Of a DNA stretch of 64,000 bases, positions 1 through 11,381 are shown piece by piece (position 1 is the stretch's first letter; each line of letters begins with the position of its first letter). The stretch is taken from positions 15,986,797 to 16,050,796 of the forward strand of contig NC_054740.1 of the NCBI RefSeq assembly GCF_018143015.1. The letters are read 5' to 3'. Source of the stretch: Lytechinus variegatus. Taxonomy: Eukaryota; Echinodermata; Echinoidea; Temnopleuroida; Toxopneustidae. Under the pieces are notes generated by a model. That model had not been told where the DNA came from. It did no database searches and saw nothing but the letters and a program-made list of their open reading frames with translations. The translations under genes and the position numbers were made by a program.

Positions 1-403
1 GATGTTTACATGCTAGCAGTGTTCTGTAGAGCTCTGTAAAATGTCAACAACAAAAAAGAATCAGGTGTTCTCACAATGCTACAGGTATTTTTCTTCATAA
101 ATAAGTTCATGAAGTACTATCTTCAGTCAATTATCTAAAGAAACTTTACAGCCTCAATATCAGAAAACATCAAAATTCCTGTCCCAACTGTCTCTAGTTC
201 TGTAGCCTTGTAATCTTGTATGATCTCTGTGACATTTTGTCTAGATAATAACATAGGTGGTTGGGTATTTCACTGCAAGTGAGCTTGTTAACCAGTAATG
301 CTTCAGGTAGAATATGCAGTTGAGTGTGTTAACACGTTTGTATATCAAGATTGGCGAGTTTCTGACCACCAAGGTGAATAAAGTTTGTACCTTGTCTAAA
401 GAC

Positions 404-478
404 AGCCGGCCACCACACTGATGTAAAAATAAATGCATATAGATATGCATTTTTCTTACATTGGTGTGGTGGCCAGCT
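404..478. repeat. Short foldback (hairpin) element
   Basis: Two arms of about 30 bp, GGCCACCACAC type, face each other around a short AT-rich centre containing ATGCATATAGATATGCAT. It lies in the pirin 3' region and is probably a miniature foldback transposon remnant. Confidence 0.6.
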
Positions 479-669
479 GGGGAACTGAATCATTTCTTAC
501 CATATTGGACAATCGGTTCATTCAGTGGTTTCCCTGTTATCAGCACAAAACGGCACGCTTCACTTCCCTGTCAAAAATAGGTTTCAATAACAGCCATTTC
601 ACTATACTGAATCAGTTTGATTGATAGTCTTAAGAACTACTGCATTTTAACACAATATGTAATATATAT

Positions 670-936
670 AATATAGGGTATTTATATTGCGCACATATCC
701 ACCTTGTTAGGTGCTCAAGGCGCTCCTATATTACCCGGCTAAGCTAGGCATTCATAGCGCACACAGGTTTTTAAGGAATTACTTCCTACCGGTACCCATT
801 TACCTCACCTGGGTTGAGTGCAGCACACTGTGGATCAGTTTCTTGCTGAAGGAAATTACGCCATGGCTGGGATTCAAACCCACGACCCTCTGTTTCAAAG
901 TCCGAAGACTAATCCACTGGGTCACAACGCTCCACA
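670..936 (-). repeat. tRNA-derived SINE (family 1), reversed copy
   Basis: Read on the minus strand, it begins TGTGGAGCG, has an A-box-like stretch (TGACCCAGTGG) and a B-box-like GGGTTTGAATCCC, then a body ending in the shared TTATATTAT-type tail. It is the same family as 6453-6727 and 63151-63419. It is a retroposed copy, not a tRNA gene. Confidence 0.85.
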
Positions 937-1641
937 AAAACTCATTAGTTATGGCAATGGAATTTCATAAACAAGCATATTACTATTAATTTTGTAAAAG
1001 TAAGATTAGGGTTATAGCAAATCAGTCAAGCAATGTTGTAACCCCAGGGAACATTTTCATTTTGGATTTCATTTCGCACAAAAACATGTTCCAGCCAAGA
1101 TACAAACAGCTTTATGAAAAGAAAACTGGTTCAGTAACTTGTACATCTTCCTTATTTTGTTTCATTGTTCTTTCTGTAGTTGAAGCAGGTTAATTATATT
1201 TTCAATTAGTCATCTTAATGAGGAAACCAAATGTGCCAAGAATATTGTATATTAGACATTTAATTTACCAGTTTTGGGAGGATTTTATTTAAAACTTCTA
1301 GGAATGGTTAATAAATTTGTTGAGATAAGCATGTAATGAAAACAAGCAATAACAGAGCTGACAAATTTATCGCATTAGGGTACTTATAACTAAACCATAG
1401 ACTTGTTCATAACTTATTTAGTAAACACTTTAGTAACTATCACCTTCAATAGAAACCTGGATTTGCGCACTATTGAAAAATTTTGTTGATGTCAAATTTT
1501 AAACTGAATAAAACTTTTGTTGTGGCAAAGTAGGAAGTTATTGTTATATAGATTAGTTTGTAGCCATCAGTTTTTTTTCCCAGGGGTGTAGACTTGTTGA
1601 TTTGTCATGAAGAATCAATCCTAATCTCTTAACTGACTTAC

Positions 1642-1724
1642 CGTATTCTCCACCTCCAAGAAGTCTCCATCAGACAGAACAAGAGTATTGTGTGGTTCCC
1701 CTTCTTTCTTGTCTTCTCCAGTTC
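1642..1724 (-). CDS. PIR: Pirin coding exon 6
   Basis: This 83-bp exon encodes [20 protein letters not shown] followed by DFLEVENT, matching the EPHHTAVLGEGDSVQVEN region of the vertebrate protein. It starts in phase 1 as exon 5 requires and ends in phase 0 at ACG|GTAAGT. It is the last pirin exon seen in the window. Confidence 0.9.
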
Positions 1725-4700
1725 CTGATACAAAACAAATGATATGAAAAGACTACAGTTTTCAATTTTTGTATAATTTGCATTAATGGTTGTTTCATAT
1801 TGTTAACTTGTAAACTTATGAGAATTGAGAATATGTCTGACTCCATAAGTTTTGATAAATTATTCCCAAGAAGAGATGTACATAATTCTATGTTAAAGGT
1901 AAATGCCAGTTTTGGTAACAATATCAAAATGAGTTCGTACAGAATCCAATGAAATGACCACCAAAGTGTCTGTTTGTATAAATAAAGAATATGTGCCAAA
2001 GGATTCTGGAAGAAATTGTGTAATTGCTGAGAAATTAGCAAATAAGCACAGGATTCGAGTCAACGCGTAGGGCACGACATTCACAGCAATAATAATACAC
2101 TGTCCCACGTGTGCTTATCTGTGTTGGTGATCTTCAGTGTGAAGATTTTTCAGCGTAGATTTGAAGATTTCACTAAGTTCAGGTTATGTGACTGTACCAC
2201 ATCTAGATCCTCGATGATATACTGACAATTAAGCCTGGTTTTACAGACTTTCTCATGAAATCAGTTTTTACTGCAACTACTGGCATTTCTCTTTAACTTA
2301 ATCATGGAAATGACAATCAGATTGGTAAAATATGCAAGTGTCTTCCTTTATCTATATGTATGGAGCTAGGCTATTTTCAGATAATACTTTGATCAATTAT
2401 ATAACGATTTCCATCTAATACAGTGGGAAATGATAATGAAGGCTGCACTAAGAAATATGACATGATTCACATTACTTTTCATTGATGCCCATCCACATTC
2501 CTATGTTTCAATGAGCGTTTAACCTAATGTATTACAGTTAATTCTGTACAATGTGCATAAATAAAAGAAAGGGGGGGGACAGAAAATTATAGATCTCTAG
2601 AAAAGGCTAGTCCTAACAAAAATTATTCAAAACTTGCAATCCAGCTAATTCAATTTGAGTTGCTTAAAGAAATATCTCAGAAATCATTCTGCAAGACAGA
2701 ATAATAATACTATTTTTTAGTTTGTTTTTTATACAAAACTTGATCACTATTCACTATGAAGCATTTCCTCTTTTCCTGTTACTTCTATGATTACTTTTTG
2801 TTGCCATGAATTGAATGGGTAGGACGCATTGAGATTTTTGAGAAACAGCATAATCAAACTCACCAAACTGAGCCTTCCCAGATAGGATGTATACTAGGGC
2901 TGTGTGACCTTTAGTGACTGGCTGTCTGAGCTTTGATCCACTTCCAATTGTGAAATCAAGGTATGTAGTAGGTGTTCTGGTTCGTACCTTGGCCTAGAGA
3001 AGGTAACAATAGAGCCTCTGACAATGAATATAAGATCATGAAACGAATTGATTATAGTAGAAATGCTAGATCCTTGCATAATGCACATCAAATAGGCACG
3101 ATACTAGTAGCTGATTTGATAGAACAGAAATTATGTACAATATAAAACCAAATGAACACCCTAATGCTACTTGATAAGGGCATCAACCTTATTACCACAT
3201 CCCTTTGAGAGGACTCAAAGTCATTTGTCCTCTGGTTATTTCCATGTTTCCTTGCAAGTTTAGTGATTTCAATCAAGAAACCTACAAGTACAAAGTATAA
3301 ATCATCAATTCAAATTTAGAATCACATTAACTCTGTTTAAATGCATGACATATTACTTATCTGTATGAAAATAATAATGATGCTCAATTTTTATATAGTG
3401 GTAGCGCAAATTACAGTGAAGTCTCTTAGCGCTCTAAATAGTATGAGAAAGAAAGAGAGACAGAAAAAGAAAACATTCATACTGAACCTAAATACATCAT
3501 TATACATATTTTAGAAAGAATTTTGAAAATTTGGAACTATATAATGCATCAATATTATGAAAATTTGAATTTGAATTTATCTTTGGAAAAGGTAACACTT
3601 TAACAAAGTTTATTCCATAGTTGAGGGACTGACTATTGAATGCCCTTTGCATTTTGCAAAATATGGTATAATCCTCTTGTATTTACTCCTGCCTTGCTCA
3701 CAGGCATAGGTGCCGTGGCCAGGGGATTGAACCCCAGACTTTCCATGTACAGTCAGGTGCCTTAGACCAATCGGCCTCGGCACATCCACAATTGCTACAG
3801 CTTGCTTGCATGTAGATTAGATTTCTTGTCTCTTTCAGACATCAGTAATTAAGAATTACCATCTACACCTATTCTTGGCCAGTTTCAGAGTGTTTTTGTT
3901 ATTATTACAAGTCAGCCTAATGAAACATTGTCTGCCCCTGCTTTACTTCCCAGTTGATCTTCTCTGTCTCCTATACCTACTCTGGTCATGAATGCTAAAA
4001 AATGAGCAGTCTCTTTTTGATATATCAATGCACACCTTATCAATGAAACAGCAATGTTTAATTGAGTGATTTGATCACAAAAAAACTTCAGGAAGTTGAA
4101 AATTAAATTTTTAAATGACTGGAACAATCCAACCTCACCCACAGATTTCACAGGGATGTCCCGGTAAGCGGGGGATAATATGAACAGTGTTTTCCATGTG
4201 TGCCTGAGTGAGATACACACAGACACTTACTGTGTTCAGATTATCCCCTGCTTACCTGGAAATCCCTAGGGGGTTTGTGTGTTGCTGTGTGATTGTTCCA
4301 GTCATTTAAAATTTTTATCTTAATTTCATGTAGCTTCTTCTTTGTGCTTAAACATGGCCTTGAATAAACTGGGAAATTTGTCTAATACCATCTCATTTTC
4401 ATTTGTCTGTCTTTTGCCATTTTGTGACTTTGGATTTTGAAGCCAATCGATGCTAGGGGCTATAACCTCCTGTGATTGAACCAATCTCTTAATTATTGAC
4501 ACGTGCTTATAAAAGATTGTTGAAGCAAGCATGTGTAAAAATATTATTCTTTTTGTCTAAGTGGTATTTGTGCAGTGTCCATGTAAATTTTGATAAGTTT
4601 CTTTTGGAACTCACTTTCAAAAGAAAAAAAACGCACAAGCGTGCAGCGTATATCATATCTGGTTACTCTTGGATGACCCCATCAGAACAGGTACTTCAAC

Positions 4701-7700
4701 AATTTAACTGGCCATCTCTTTAAGAAGTGCAAACTAAATTTATAAATGTATCCGCCAACTAGTCCCCTCAAATCTTGCAAATAGATTTATTCTTTACGAT
4801 GACACAGCAGTATGAACCATGTACAATCTTAATCAATTTAAATCAAAAGCTACTAGATGTGGAACAGAATATCACAAACGGTCATTTGTTAACACAGGTA
4901 TAGTCCAGTGGAATAATCTCACAGTTGAAATTTGACGCTCCCCTAATATAAAAAAAAAATCTGTAAACATTTTGACAAATCCATACTCCATACTACTACC
5001 TACCCCCACTTTATTAAACTTAACTATCAATGGGTCATACAAGTTTCAGTATTTTTATCTTGATTTCTTGATTTGATGTAAATGGTGTATAGGAGATTAT
5101 GTCAGATAATGATGATGTCTATTTGATATCACACATATGTATTCTATATTTGTTTCTATGGATATATAAGGACTGTGTGCGAATTTTTACACATTAAGTT
5201 TAATTCGCTTAGCCAAATTCAATTTTACATTCCCTATATTCTTTTGTTTAATCTTTTCTGTTAAAGAATCAAGCAGTATTTCCATGTATTATTTAATGCT
5301 GTTTGTCATGCATTTCATTTCTTCATCTTTTTGTTTTTGCTCAATTTCCTAAAAGGTTACTAAATGTTCATATTTATTTTGTACTTTGTAACATATTGCT
5401 GTGCACTATGTATATAGTTTGAGTCTTGTTTTATCATCTGTGTCTGTTTGTACTGGGCTGATATACATCTTTGTGATTATTTTAACGCATATTTTACATT
5501 GTATTTTTTAAAAAGGGTCCCAATGAAAACCAGTGCTTCTGCTGAATGGGCTACCCTTTTTAAATATAAACAATAAATAAATTAAAAAAATAATTTTACA
5601 AGTGTCATAAGCATACAAAAGGCAAGTACAGACCATATAGCACTTCAGGGGCTTGTTGCAGAAAGAGTTGCGTTCAAACGCAAGTCAAAATATCAAGCGC
5701 GAGTCCCAAATACGCGTGCCTCATAGGCTGAAAATCAAGTAGCACAAGATTTTTTGAGTTGCGTTTGATTTCAACTCTTTCTGCAACCGGCCCCAGAACA
5801 TGTACTATCGCAACTCTTTCTTATTAACATACCTTTTTACCCAGTGCTTCACCAGCAATGACTTTTACAGACACACCATCCTTCTGACCAAGAGGAATAT
5901 TCTTTGCTTGGAGTTCTTGATATTCCGGTTCCACCATCTTGAATTCTTTGGCCAGATTGACCCATAGTTGAAGACCATGGGAAGTATCATTTCCATTGGG
6001 CATCTCAGAGTGGACAATACCCCGGCCAGCAGTCATCCACTGTGGTCAAATGAAAAATGATAGTCATATACTTTACATCTAACTGAAATGAAGCCACAGC
6101 ACAAATCTAATTGTGCTCAGAAATGTTGATAGGTATTTGTTTTAAACTTTCAATCACTCTAGAACTATAGCCTTGAAGTATGATAGAAAGAAAAATAACA
6201 TTAACTACTGATTAGATCCATGAGCAAAATCTGCCACATACAGGAGATTTACTTTAAAAATACATTAACCAATGTTTAGCCCACTTAGGAATAAGAGTAA
6301 CACATTTAAGGCTTTCAAAGTCATTGAAATTTTCAAAGATTAATTCAAATTTGTATTAGATGTTGTGAAAAGGGTGAATATTAATTTAATTCTTGTTGTT
6401 GGTAAATAAGATTTAATGCATTGAAAACCACTAGCATTAATAAAATCTATATTGTGGAGCGCTGTGGCCCAGTGGATTTGTCTCCGGACTATGAGACAGA
6501 GGGTCGTGGGTTCGAATCCCAGCCATGGCGTAATTTCCTTTAGCAAGAAACTGATCCACAATGTGCTGCACTCAACCCAGGTGAGGAAAATGGGTACCGG
6601 TAGGAAGTAATTTATTAAAAAGCTGTGTGCGCTGTGAACACCTAGCTTAGCCGGGTAATTTAGGAGTGCCTTGAGAACCTAACAAGGTGGATATGTGCGC
6701 AATATATATACCCTTTATCATTATTATATGTACCGGTATAAGTCATACCTGAAGATCTCCTGCATGCATGACTCCTTTATGACCTGCAAAATCTTCATGA
6801 GTTCCTGATCCTGTTATCATGTATGTCACCTGATGATATTCAAACACATAATCAAGTATATTAGAAAATTATTGATTTATATTATAAAATCTCAGAACTT
6901 TCACATAGGTCCATCTAACCATAATGAAACAACCTCATGAACGCTTTCTATTAAAAAAAATCTTTTGGTAATTGATTACATCAGGTGTTTAGTCTGGGAT
7001 GCAATTTTTAAGAAGGCAATATGTGCAAGTATGTAAAAAATGCATTTTTATAAGCAAGTTCAATTTATGACAAATTAAGAAACTTGGCAGTTTCTAAATG
7101 TATCATATTTTGCACCCATTAACTATATAAAAAGAGGTAAGGAAGTGATTTATTGATAAAAGGATATTTTATTAATGGTCTCCCATTTCAAGAAGTAGCG
7201 AGTTACATGTAGTGACCATGATAAATACTGTATATCAATTAAACATTGTGAATGACTGCTATGTATTAAACACAATTTAATAACAACTTACTGTTTCAAA
7301 ACCTCGGTGTGGATGATCTGGGAACCCAGCTGGAGCTGCAACCCTGAATTCATCAAGTAACAGGAAAGGATCCAGGTTACGAAGCTGTAGACAAAGAATT
7401 ATAAAATGGTGATATGGAGCCTAATCAATTGATTAAAATCCATCATGTGACCAGTCAGTCATTTTTCATAAAAAATAAATGATAATAATAAATGCAATTT
7501 ATTGGGCACCATATCCATTTTGGTCAGGCACTTGAATAGTTACACACACTTGTTACCTTTGAACGGTCCAAATATCCTCGGCTATGCTTCGGGCATGCTA
7601 GAACTATTTCAAAGGGGACTCGGATGGGTAATTCTTACTAATGCCCCCAATGATATGTATCATTTCTATAATACTCCTGAAGGCATGTCATGTAAGCAGG

Positions 7701-8779
7701 TGATGAAATATCTGGTAAGATCACAAGGGCCCTAACACAGTGATACAATCAATGTAAACCATTCATTGTAATTTACAGTCATGGCTTGTCAGAGAACACA
7801 GTTACAACCAATCCTTTGATTGTTTTTGTATTACATGTCCAAGGATAGGACTTTCATTAAAGGGGAAGAGGAAGAAAAGTTTGGTGTAAAAAATAGCAGA
7901 AAAATAATAAATATTGGTGAAAGTTTGAGCAAAATCCATCAAATATCAAGAAAGATATTAGAATTCTAAGTTTTTTTTTATTTGTAATGTCATAGATGAG
8001 CAGCTCCACCATATGTTATGTGATATAAAATGCATACATATCAGTTTTTTTAATGGTTCATGGTGACTGTTTTTTTTTCAGGAGCAGGTGTGAAATAATT
8101 TGTCTCTTAATATACTGATGGTATGTACATTGAAATCAATTTTCTTTTTAGGAAACAACATTTCTTTGACTTTCGTTTTTACAACAGGATGGGGAAGCTG
8201 CTTGCATATGTGACAAATAAAAAAAAAAATCATCATTATAGGATTTCCTTAAAAAAATTCATGGATTTTTCTCAAACTTTTACCAATATTTTCATTTATT
8301 TTTTCTACTATCTTTATAATGATTTTCATTTTCAGGGTAAACTTCCCCTTGAAAGCATTAGAAGAAAAATCTCATAGAAATCACAACAAACTACCCCTGC
8401 AGAGCAACAAGTATACCAAGGCCTTCTGTATTTTTACTTTCTTTTGCAATGCTGATTTAAACCATCCTAAAAAGGAAATATTACTCCATCCCTTCCAAGA
8501 TAAAGCCTTAATAATCATATATTTGCTAAACAAACCCATCCCTGGAGATAACAGTAATGTCAGGAAACCAGTGTTTGGAGGTTTCTCTGCCATCCATCAC
8601 ACTACCGGTAGTTCAAATTCCTTTATGAATGTTTTTTTTTTCATCTACTCTGAAAAAGTTACAATTGGTCACACCTCAGGTCTGCCAACGCTCCGTCTGA
8701 CTTTGGCACCAACACCCTCGGACTGTTCAACGCTCAATACAGACTTAACCACCTTCCTTGGTAAACCTTCATCAGCCAT
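1642..8779 (-). CDS. PIR: Pirin gene (partial, first six coding exons; 3' end outside window)
   Basis: Pirin is a nuclear cupin-fold protein that binds one iron and acts as a redox-sensing cofactor of NF-kB; family members also show quercetin dioxygenase activity. Six coding exons on the minus strand join in frame: 8675-8779, 7292-7384, 6749-6829, 5833-6039, 2864-2993 and 1642-1724, all with GT-AG introns, giving about 233 residues of the usual 290. The signature parts are visible: [18 protein letters not shown] near the N-terminus, DHPHRGFET (two iron-binding His) and GIVHSEMP (the third His and the Glu). The start codon at 8777-8779 gives MADEG, which lines up with the known N-terminus; the frame is open further upstream but that part is unlike pirin and is probably 5' UTR. 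The last exons, about 60 residues, were not found down to position 1 and must lie beyond the left edge. Introns are full of SINEs and MITEs. No disruption is seen, so the gene looks functional. Confidence 0.95.
1893..2296. mobile_element. TTAA-flanked MITE, copy 1
   Basis: A 404-bp element bounded by TTAA, with imperfect inverted ends (TTAAAGGTAAATGCCAGT at the left; the right end reads TTAAAGAGAAATGCCAGT on the other strand). A second copy in the same orientation lies at 9310-9711. TTAA target sites are used by piggyBac- and Kolobok-type elements. No transposase is present. It sits in the intron between pirin exons 5 and 6. Confidence 0.75.
2864..2993 (-). CDS. PIR: Pirin coding exon 5
   Basis: This 130-bp exon encodes [20 protein letters not shown] through LSGKAQF, the start of the C-terminal cupin domain. 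It ends in phase 1 at TTTG|GTGAGT. It is separated from exon 4 by a 2.8-kb intron holding a LINE fragment and several small repeats. Confidence 0.92.
3690..3785 (-). repeat. tRNA-like SINE head (family 2)
   Basis: On the minus strand a tRNA-like stretch runs from GTGCCGAGG to CCACGGCACC, whose ends can pair. It has a D-arm-like GGTCTAAGGC and a T-arm-like GGGGTTCAATCCCC. It differs from SINE family 1. A pseudogene of a tRNA is possible, but it lies inside a pirin intron among repeats. Confidence 0.6.
4085..4340. repeat. Foldback element in a pirin intron
   Basis: Arms of roughly 90 bp face each other: the left arm contains TTTAAATGACTGGAACAATC and a GGGGGATAAT block, and the right arm contains the same in reverse (ATTATCCCC, GATTGTTCCAGTCATTTAAA). 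No target duplication was fixed. It is probably a MITE. Confidence 0.65.
4626..5592 (+). mobile_element. LINE 3' fragment (reverse transcriptase C-terminus and 3' tail)
   Basis: The plus-strand frame contains [20 protein letters not shown], the block that follows the reverse transcriptase core in CR1/L2/Jockey-like non-LTR retrotransposons. A degenerate downstream region keeps traces of the NTRS..WN motif, and the end is GGGTCCCAATGAAAACCAGT followed by an A-rich tail. It is 5' truncated and several stops and frameshifts break it: an old dead copy. Confidence 0.7.
5651..5796. mobile_element. Short MITE with GGGGC..GTTGCAGAAAGAG ends
   Basis: Inverted termini of about 25 bp: GTTGCAGAAAGAGTTGCG at the left and CAACTCTTTCTGCAAC at the right, both capped by GGGGCC-like bases. 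It belongs to a loose group with related caps at 15036-15155, 28494-28641, 49868-50930 and 55559-55801. Confidence 0.7.
5833..6039 (-). CDS. PIR: Pirin coding exon 4 (remaining iron ligands)
   Basis: This exon encodes 69 residues beginning [14 protein letters not shown], which hold the third His and the Glu of the iron site, followed by GLQLWVNL and ending GEALGKK. The acceptor is accacag, the donor AAG|GTATGT. Confidence 0.96.
6453..6727 (+). repeat. tRNA-derived SINE (family 1)
   Basis: Starts TGTGGAGCGCTGTGGCCCAG, has the B-box-like GGGTTCGAATCCC about 50 bp in, and ends in a TTATCATTATTAT tail. It is the best-preserved of the three copies. It lies in the intron between pirin exons 3 and 4. 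Confidence 0.88.
6749..6829 (-). CDS. PIR: Pirin coding exon 3
   Basis: This exon encodes 27 residues starting [19 protein letters not shown] and ending GDLQ, matching the VSYLLEGGSMAHEDFCGHTG stretch of the vertebrate protein. It is phase 0 at both ends, with donor CAG|GTATGA. Confidence 0.95.
7292..7384 (-). CDS. PIR: Pirin coding exon 2 (first two iron ligands)
   Basis: This exon encodes 31 residues, beginning [13 protein letters not shown] and ending [11 protein letters not shown]. The two His of DHPH are iron ligands in pirin structures. It has a clean ctacag acceptor and an ACA|GTAAGT donor, phase 0 at both ends. Confidence 0.95.
7480..7735. repeat. Probable SINE-like repeat with AATAATAAT end
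   Basis: The left end is an AATAATAAATGCAATTTATT run like the tail of a reversed SINE. The rest has no clear tRNA boxes. The assignment is weak and rests on the tail only. It lies within the pirin intron between exons 1 and 2. Confidence 0.35.
7857..8353. mobile_element. Palindromic MITE, family P (copy A)
   Basis: A long imperfect palindrome with ends AAAGGGGAAG and CTTCCCCTT; internal blocks such as CAAAATCCATCAAA and ATTGGTGAAAGTTTGAG are mirrored in the right half. Similar elements lie at 36203-36700, 38944-39513, 46026-46607 and 62333-62880. No coding capacity. Confidence 0.7.
8675..8779 (-). CDS. PIR: Pirin coding exon 1
   Basis: This exon encodes 35 residues from [10 protein letters not shown] to VGRPE and ends in phase 0 at CCTGAG|GTGTGA. 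Upstream 5' UTR is not resolved. The open frame continues to about 8968, and a cag acceptor-like site just 5' of the ATG leaves room for a non-coding first exon further upstream. Confidence 0.93.
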
Positions 8780-8969
8780 CTTGTTAGTGGAGAGGTTTCC
8801 TGATGCAAAGTGGAACTTGGTAGGTGAAGAGTCCAGCTGGACGACTGAATATTTGTCCTGATTTTCTATGCAGTATACTGGTACAATGGATAGCATAAAA
8901 CAGAGTAAAATCTCTTGCATTGCAGGATCTTGCACAAGTGAAGGCTGTTTAAAGGGAACAACAAACATT

Positions 8970-9309
8970 TAGAATCATTAAAGAATGTGTTAATTTGATG
9001 AATTGTTAATCCTGAAATTGACAAAGACTTAATAAATCTGTAGAGCAAGCAGATGTATGATGGGGTAACCGTAATTTGCACATATTTTACAAATTATCAT
9101 GGAGTTCATTTTCAATAAAAAATTCTCATTTTATACAAATTCAACTAAAATAAGAACTACCAAACACAACGCAATATTCTAGATTAAAAAATTGCTTGAC
9201 AGAATTATGAAGTAGGTCAAGGGTTTTCTTCAATGTAGTATCGTGGTATCAAAATTCTTTGGCGATGAGTGCGCGCTAAGATGAAAAGGTGTCATGAAAA
9301 ATTGTGACC
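8970..9309. other. Upstream flank of pirin, nothing recognised
   Basis: AT-rich sequence between the pirin first coding exon and the second TTAA MITE. No exon, CpG-rich promoter or RNA gene was seen. The pirin transcription start is not resolved. Confidence 0.4.
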
Positions 9310-9711
9310 TTAAAGGTAAATGCTAGTTTTGGTAACGATATCAAAATGAGTTCGTACAGAATCCAATGAAATGACCACTAAAGTGTCTGTTTGTATAAAT
9401 AAAACGCATGTGCCAAAGGATTCTGGAAGAAATTGTGTAATTGCTGAGAAATCAGCAAATAAGCACTGGATTCGGGTAGGGCGTCGGGCCCGACGCCCTG
9501 AGCAATAATTATACATTGTCCCACGTGCGCTTATCTGTGTTGGGAATTTCGGTGTGAATATTTTTCAGCGTAGATTTCAAGATTTCACAAAGTCCAGTTA
9601 ATGTAACTGTACCAGATCTAGATCCTCGATGATATACTGGCAATTAAGCCTTGTTTTACAGACTTTCTCATGAAATCAGTGTTAACTGCAACTACTGGAA
9701 TTTCTCTTTAA
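9310..9711. mobile_element. TTAA-flanked MITE, copy 2
   Basis: Second copy of the element at 1893-2296, in the same orientation and similar along its whole length, again with TTAA at both ends. It lies upstream of the pirin coding exons. Confidence 0.75.
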
Positions 9712-10529
9712 TTTATACATCATGGTTTTGCAAAGACTTAGAGTCAAGTAGACAAATGTACAATAATTGTATCAGATGGATGAAAAAATGCCATTAAATT
9801 GGTTGGTATCATATTTTATTTTCTTTAGTTTGTTTGGAGACCTTTGCTTGCAAACTGGCGATTTCTTAATTGATGCTTGTTGTGAAGTTCACATTTTCTC
9901 GTAACAGATGCAAAAGGTAACAAAATTTATTTCATAAAATCATAAAAAGAACTGGACCAAAATAAAGATCATTATTCAATTTTGGCCTGAAATGCACCAA
10001 TACAGGAGAAAAATACACAAGAAAGGAAAAAAAAAAACAGTGACTATTAAACTTTGGCTGTCGCACAACTCCCACTTCCCTGGTTTATCCGAACTTAATA
10101 CATAAACATTTGGCCATTGAGTCCCTGTACATAGTCTGTACAGATCAAGTTAGAACTTCGGTCTCTGTAATAATTGGTGAGTGGCTGCATAGTTCAGTGG
10201 AACAACCAATAAAATTTTCCCTTTCAGAATTCAGCAGCTAAGGCCTTAGCTTAGACAGCCGTCTGTTTCAAGGAGTTTTTTCACATTTTTTTTCTCCTCG
10301 TACACAGACAGCTTGCTAGCCTCGCTATCGTGCAGCCACCAAAAAAGGGGTTAAATAACAATGACAATGCAAAATCCCCCCGACAGGGCTCATTGATTGA
10401 TTTTTGTCTTTATTTCATGAAAATACTGTATATACTATAAAAAGAAAGAAAAATAACAGAGACCGAAGCTTTTGGTCTACTAAGCCTATGTCTGCCTAAT
10501 GCGAAGCCTAACTTTGTTATACCGGTATG
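9712..10529. other. Non-coding stretch with a dispersed GAAGCTTTTGGTCTA motif
   Basis: No exon was recognised. Around 10130-10220 and 10450-10485 there are short segments (TTCAGTGGAACAACCAATA, GACCGAAGCTTTTGGTCTAC) that recur at 19330-19385 and, reversed, at 47655-47700, so this is a dispersed repeat of unknown class. Confidence 0.4.
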
Positions 10530-10990
10530 CCTAGCCTGGAGGCGTCTGGGGAGTGAGTCATATACTCTACTACGTATGGTCACTCCCCATACACTGACGC
10601 CTGGGATCCCTACCTATATTCTCCCAAGTACGGGTACAAAACCAGAAACTTTCGCCCACGAGAATTCTACTTTCCCTCTAAAAGAAATAGCCCTAAAACA
10701 TGTACATGGGGTCCAACTTCATTTCAAACATTTCTGCGATATTGATTTGATTTTTAAAGAAGAATTCATTAAAAAAAACAAGAAATTTGTCATGAAAAGA
10801 TGGGAAGAGCTTACGCCCGTGTTTACGTCGCCATCTTGATTTCTTTGTCTTCCGCTTGGCGATAGCACGCAAATCGCGCGATTTGCGTACCCGTACGTGG
10901 AGGAATATAGGTAGGAATCCCAGGCGTCAGTGGGGAGTGACCATACGTAAGAGTATATGACTTTCACTCCCCAGACGCCTCCAGGCTAGG
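10530..10990. mobile_element. Foldback element with ~105-bp inverted arms
   Basis: The left arm begins CCTAGCCTGGAGGCGTCTGG and its reverse closes the element at 10990. Arms of about 105 bp each flank about 250 bp of unique centre that includes the palindrome CAAATCGCGCGATTTG. No target duplication is clear. The centre has short open frames with no recognisable domain. Confidence 0.75.
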
Positions 10991-11381
10991 TAGGCCCTAT
11001 GCCTTCTTATTTGTACTGGCACTGTACCTGTAGAGCTATGCCGCGCCGCCAGGGAAGGCAGGGCTGGAAAGTCGATAATGCCGGTGCATGAAACTGCACC
11101 TGTAACCCAGGGAACTCCCAGTTCTCTCCTTCTACCCCAGTCTCGATCGGCCATTTTGTTATGATTCATAACAAAAATGGCCGATCGAGACGGGGGTAGC
11201 TGGCCGGTAGGAGAGAACTTTTTGTTTTTTTGGCAATTTGAGGTTCCAGTTTGTGCCCAGATGTCAGGAAACTGCCTCTCGTTAGACCTTCATCCATATA
11301 ATCGTGGTAAGTGCTTGATTTCTGTTTTAACTATTTATTCGGAGAATTATTTTGACCATACTTCATATGGTCAATTACACC

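Noticed and set aside
8381-8861. 180-residue plus-strand frame opposite pirin exon 1
   Set aside because: It is antisense to a confirmed exon and spans a MITE boundary; no domain.
1893-9711. Direct repeats as the long terminal repeats of a retroelement
   Set aside because: The copies have inverted ends with TTAA sites and enclose pirin exons, not retroelement genes.
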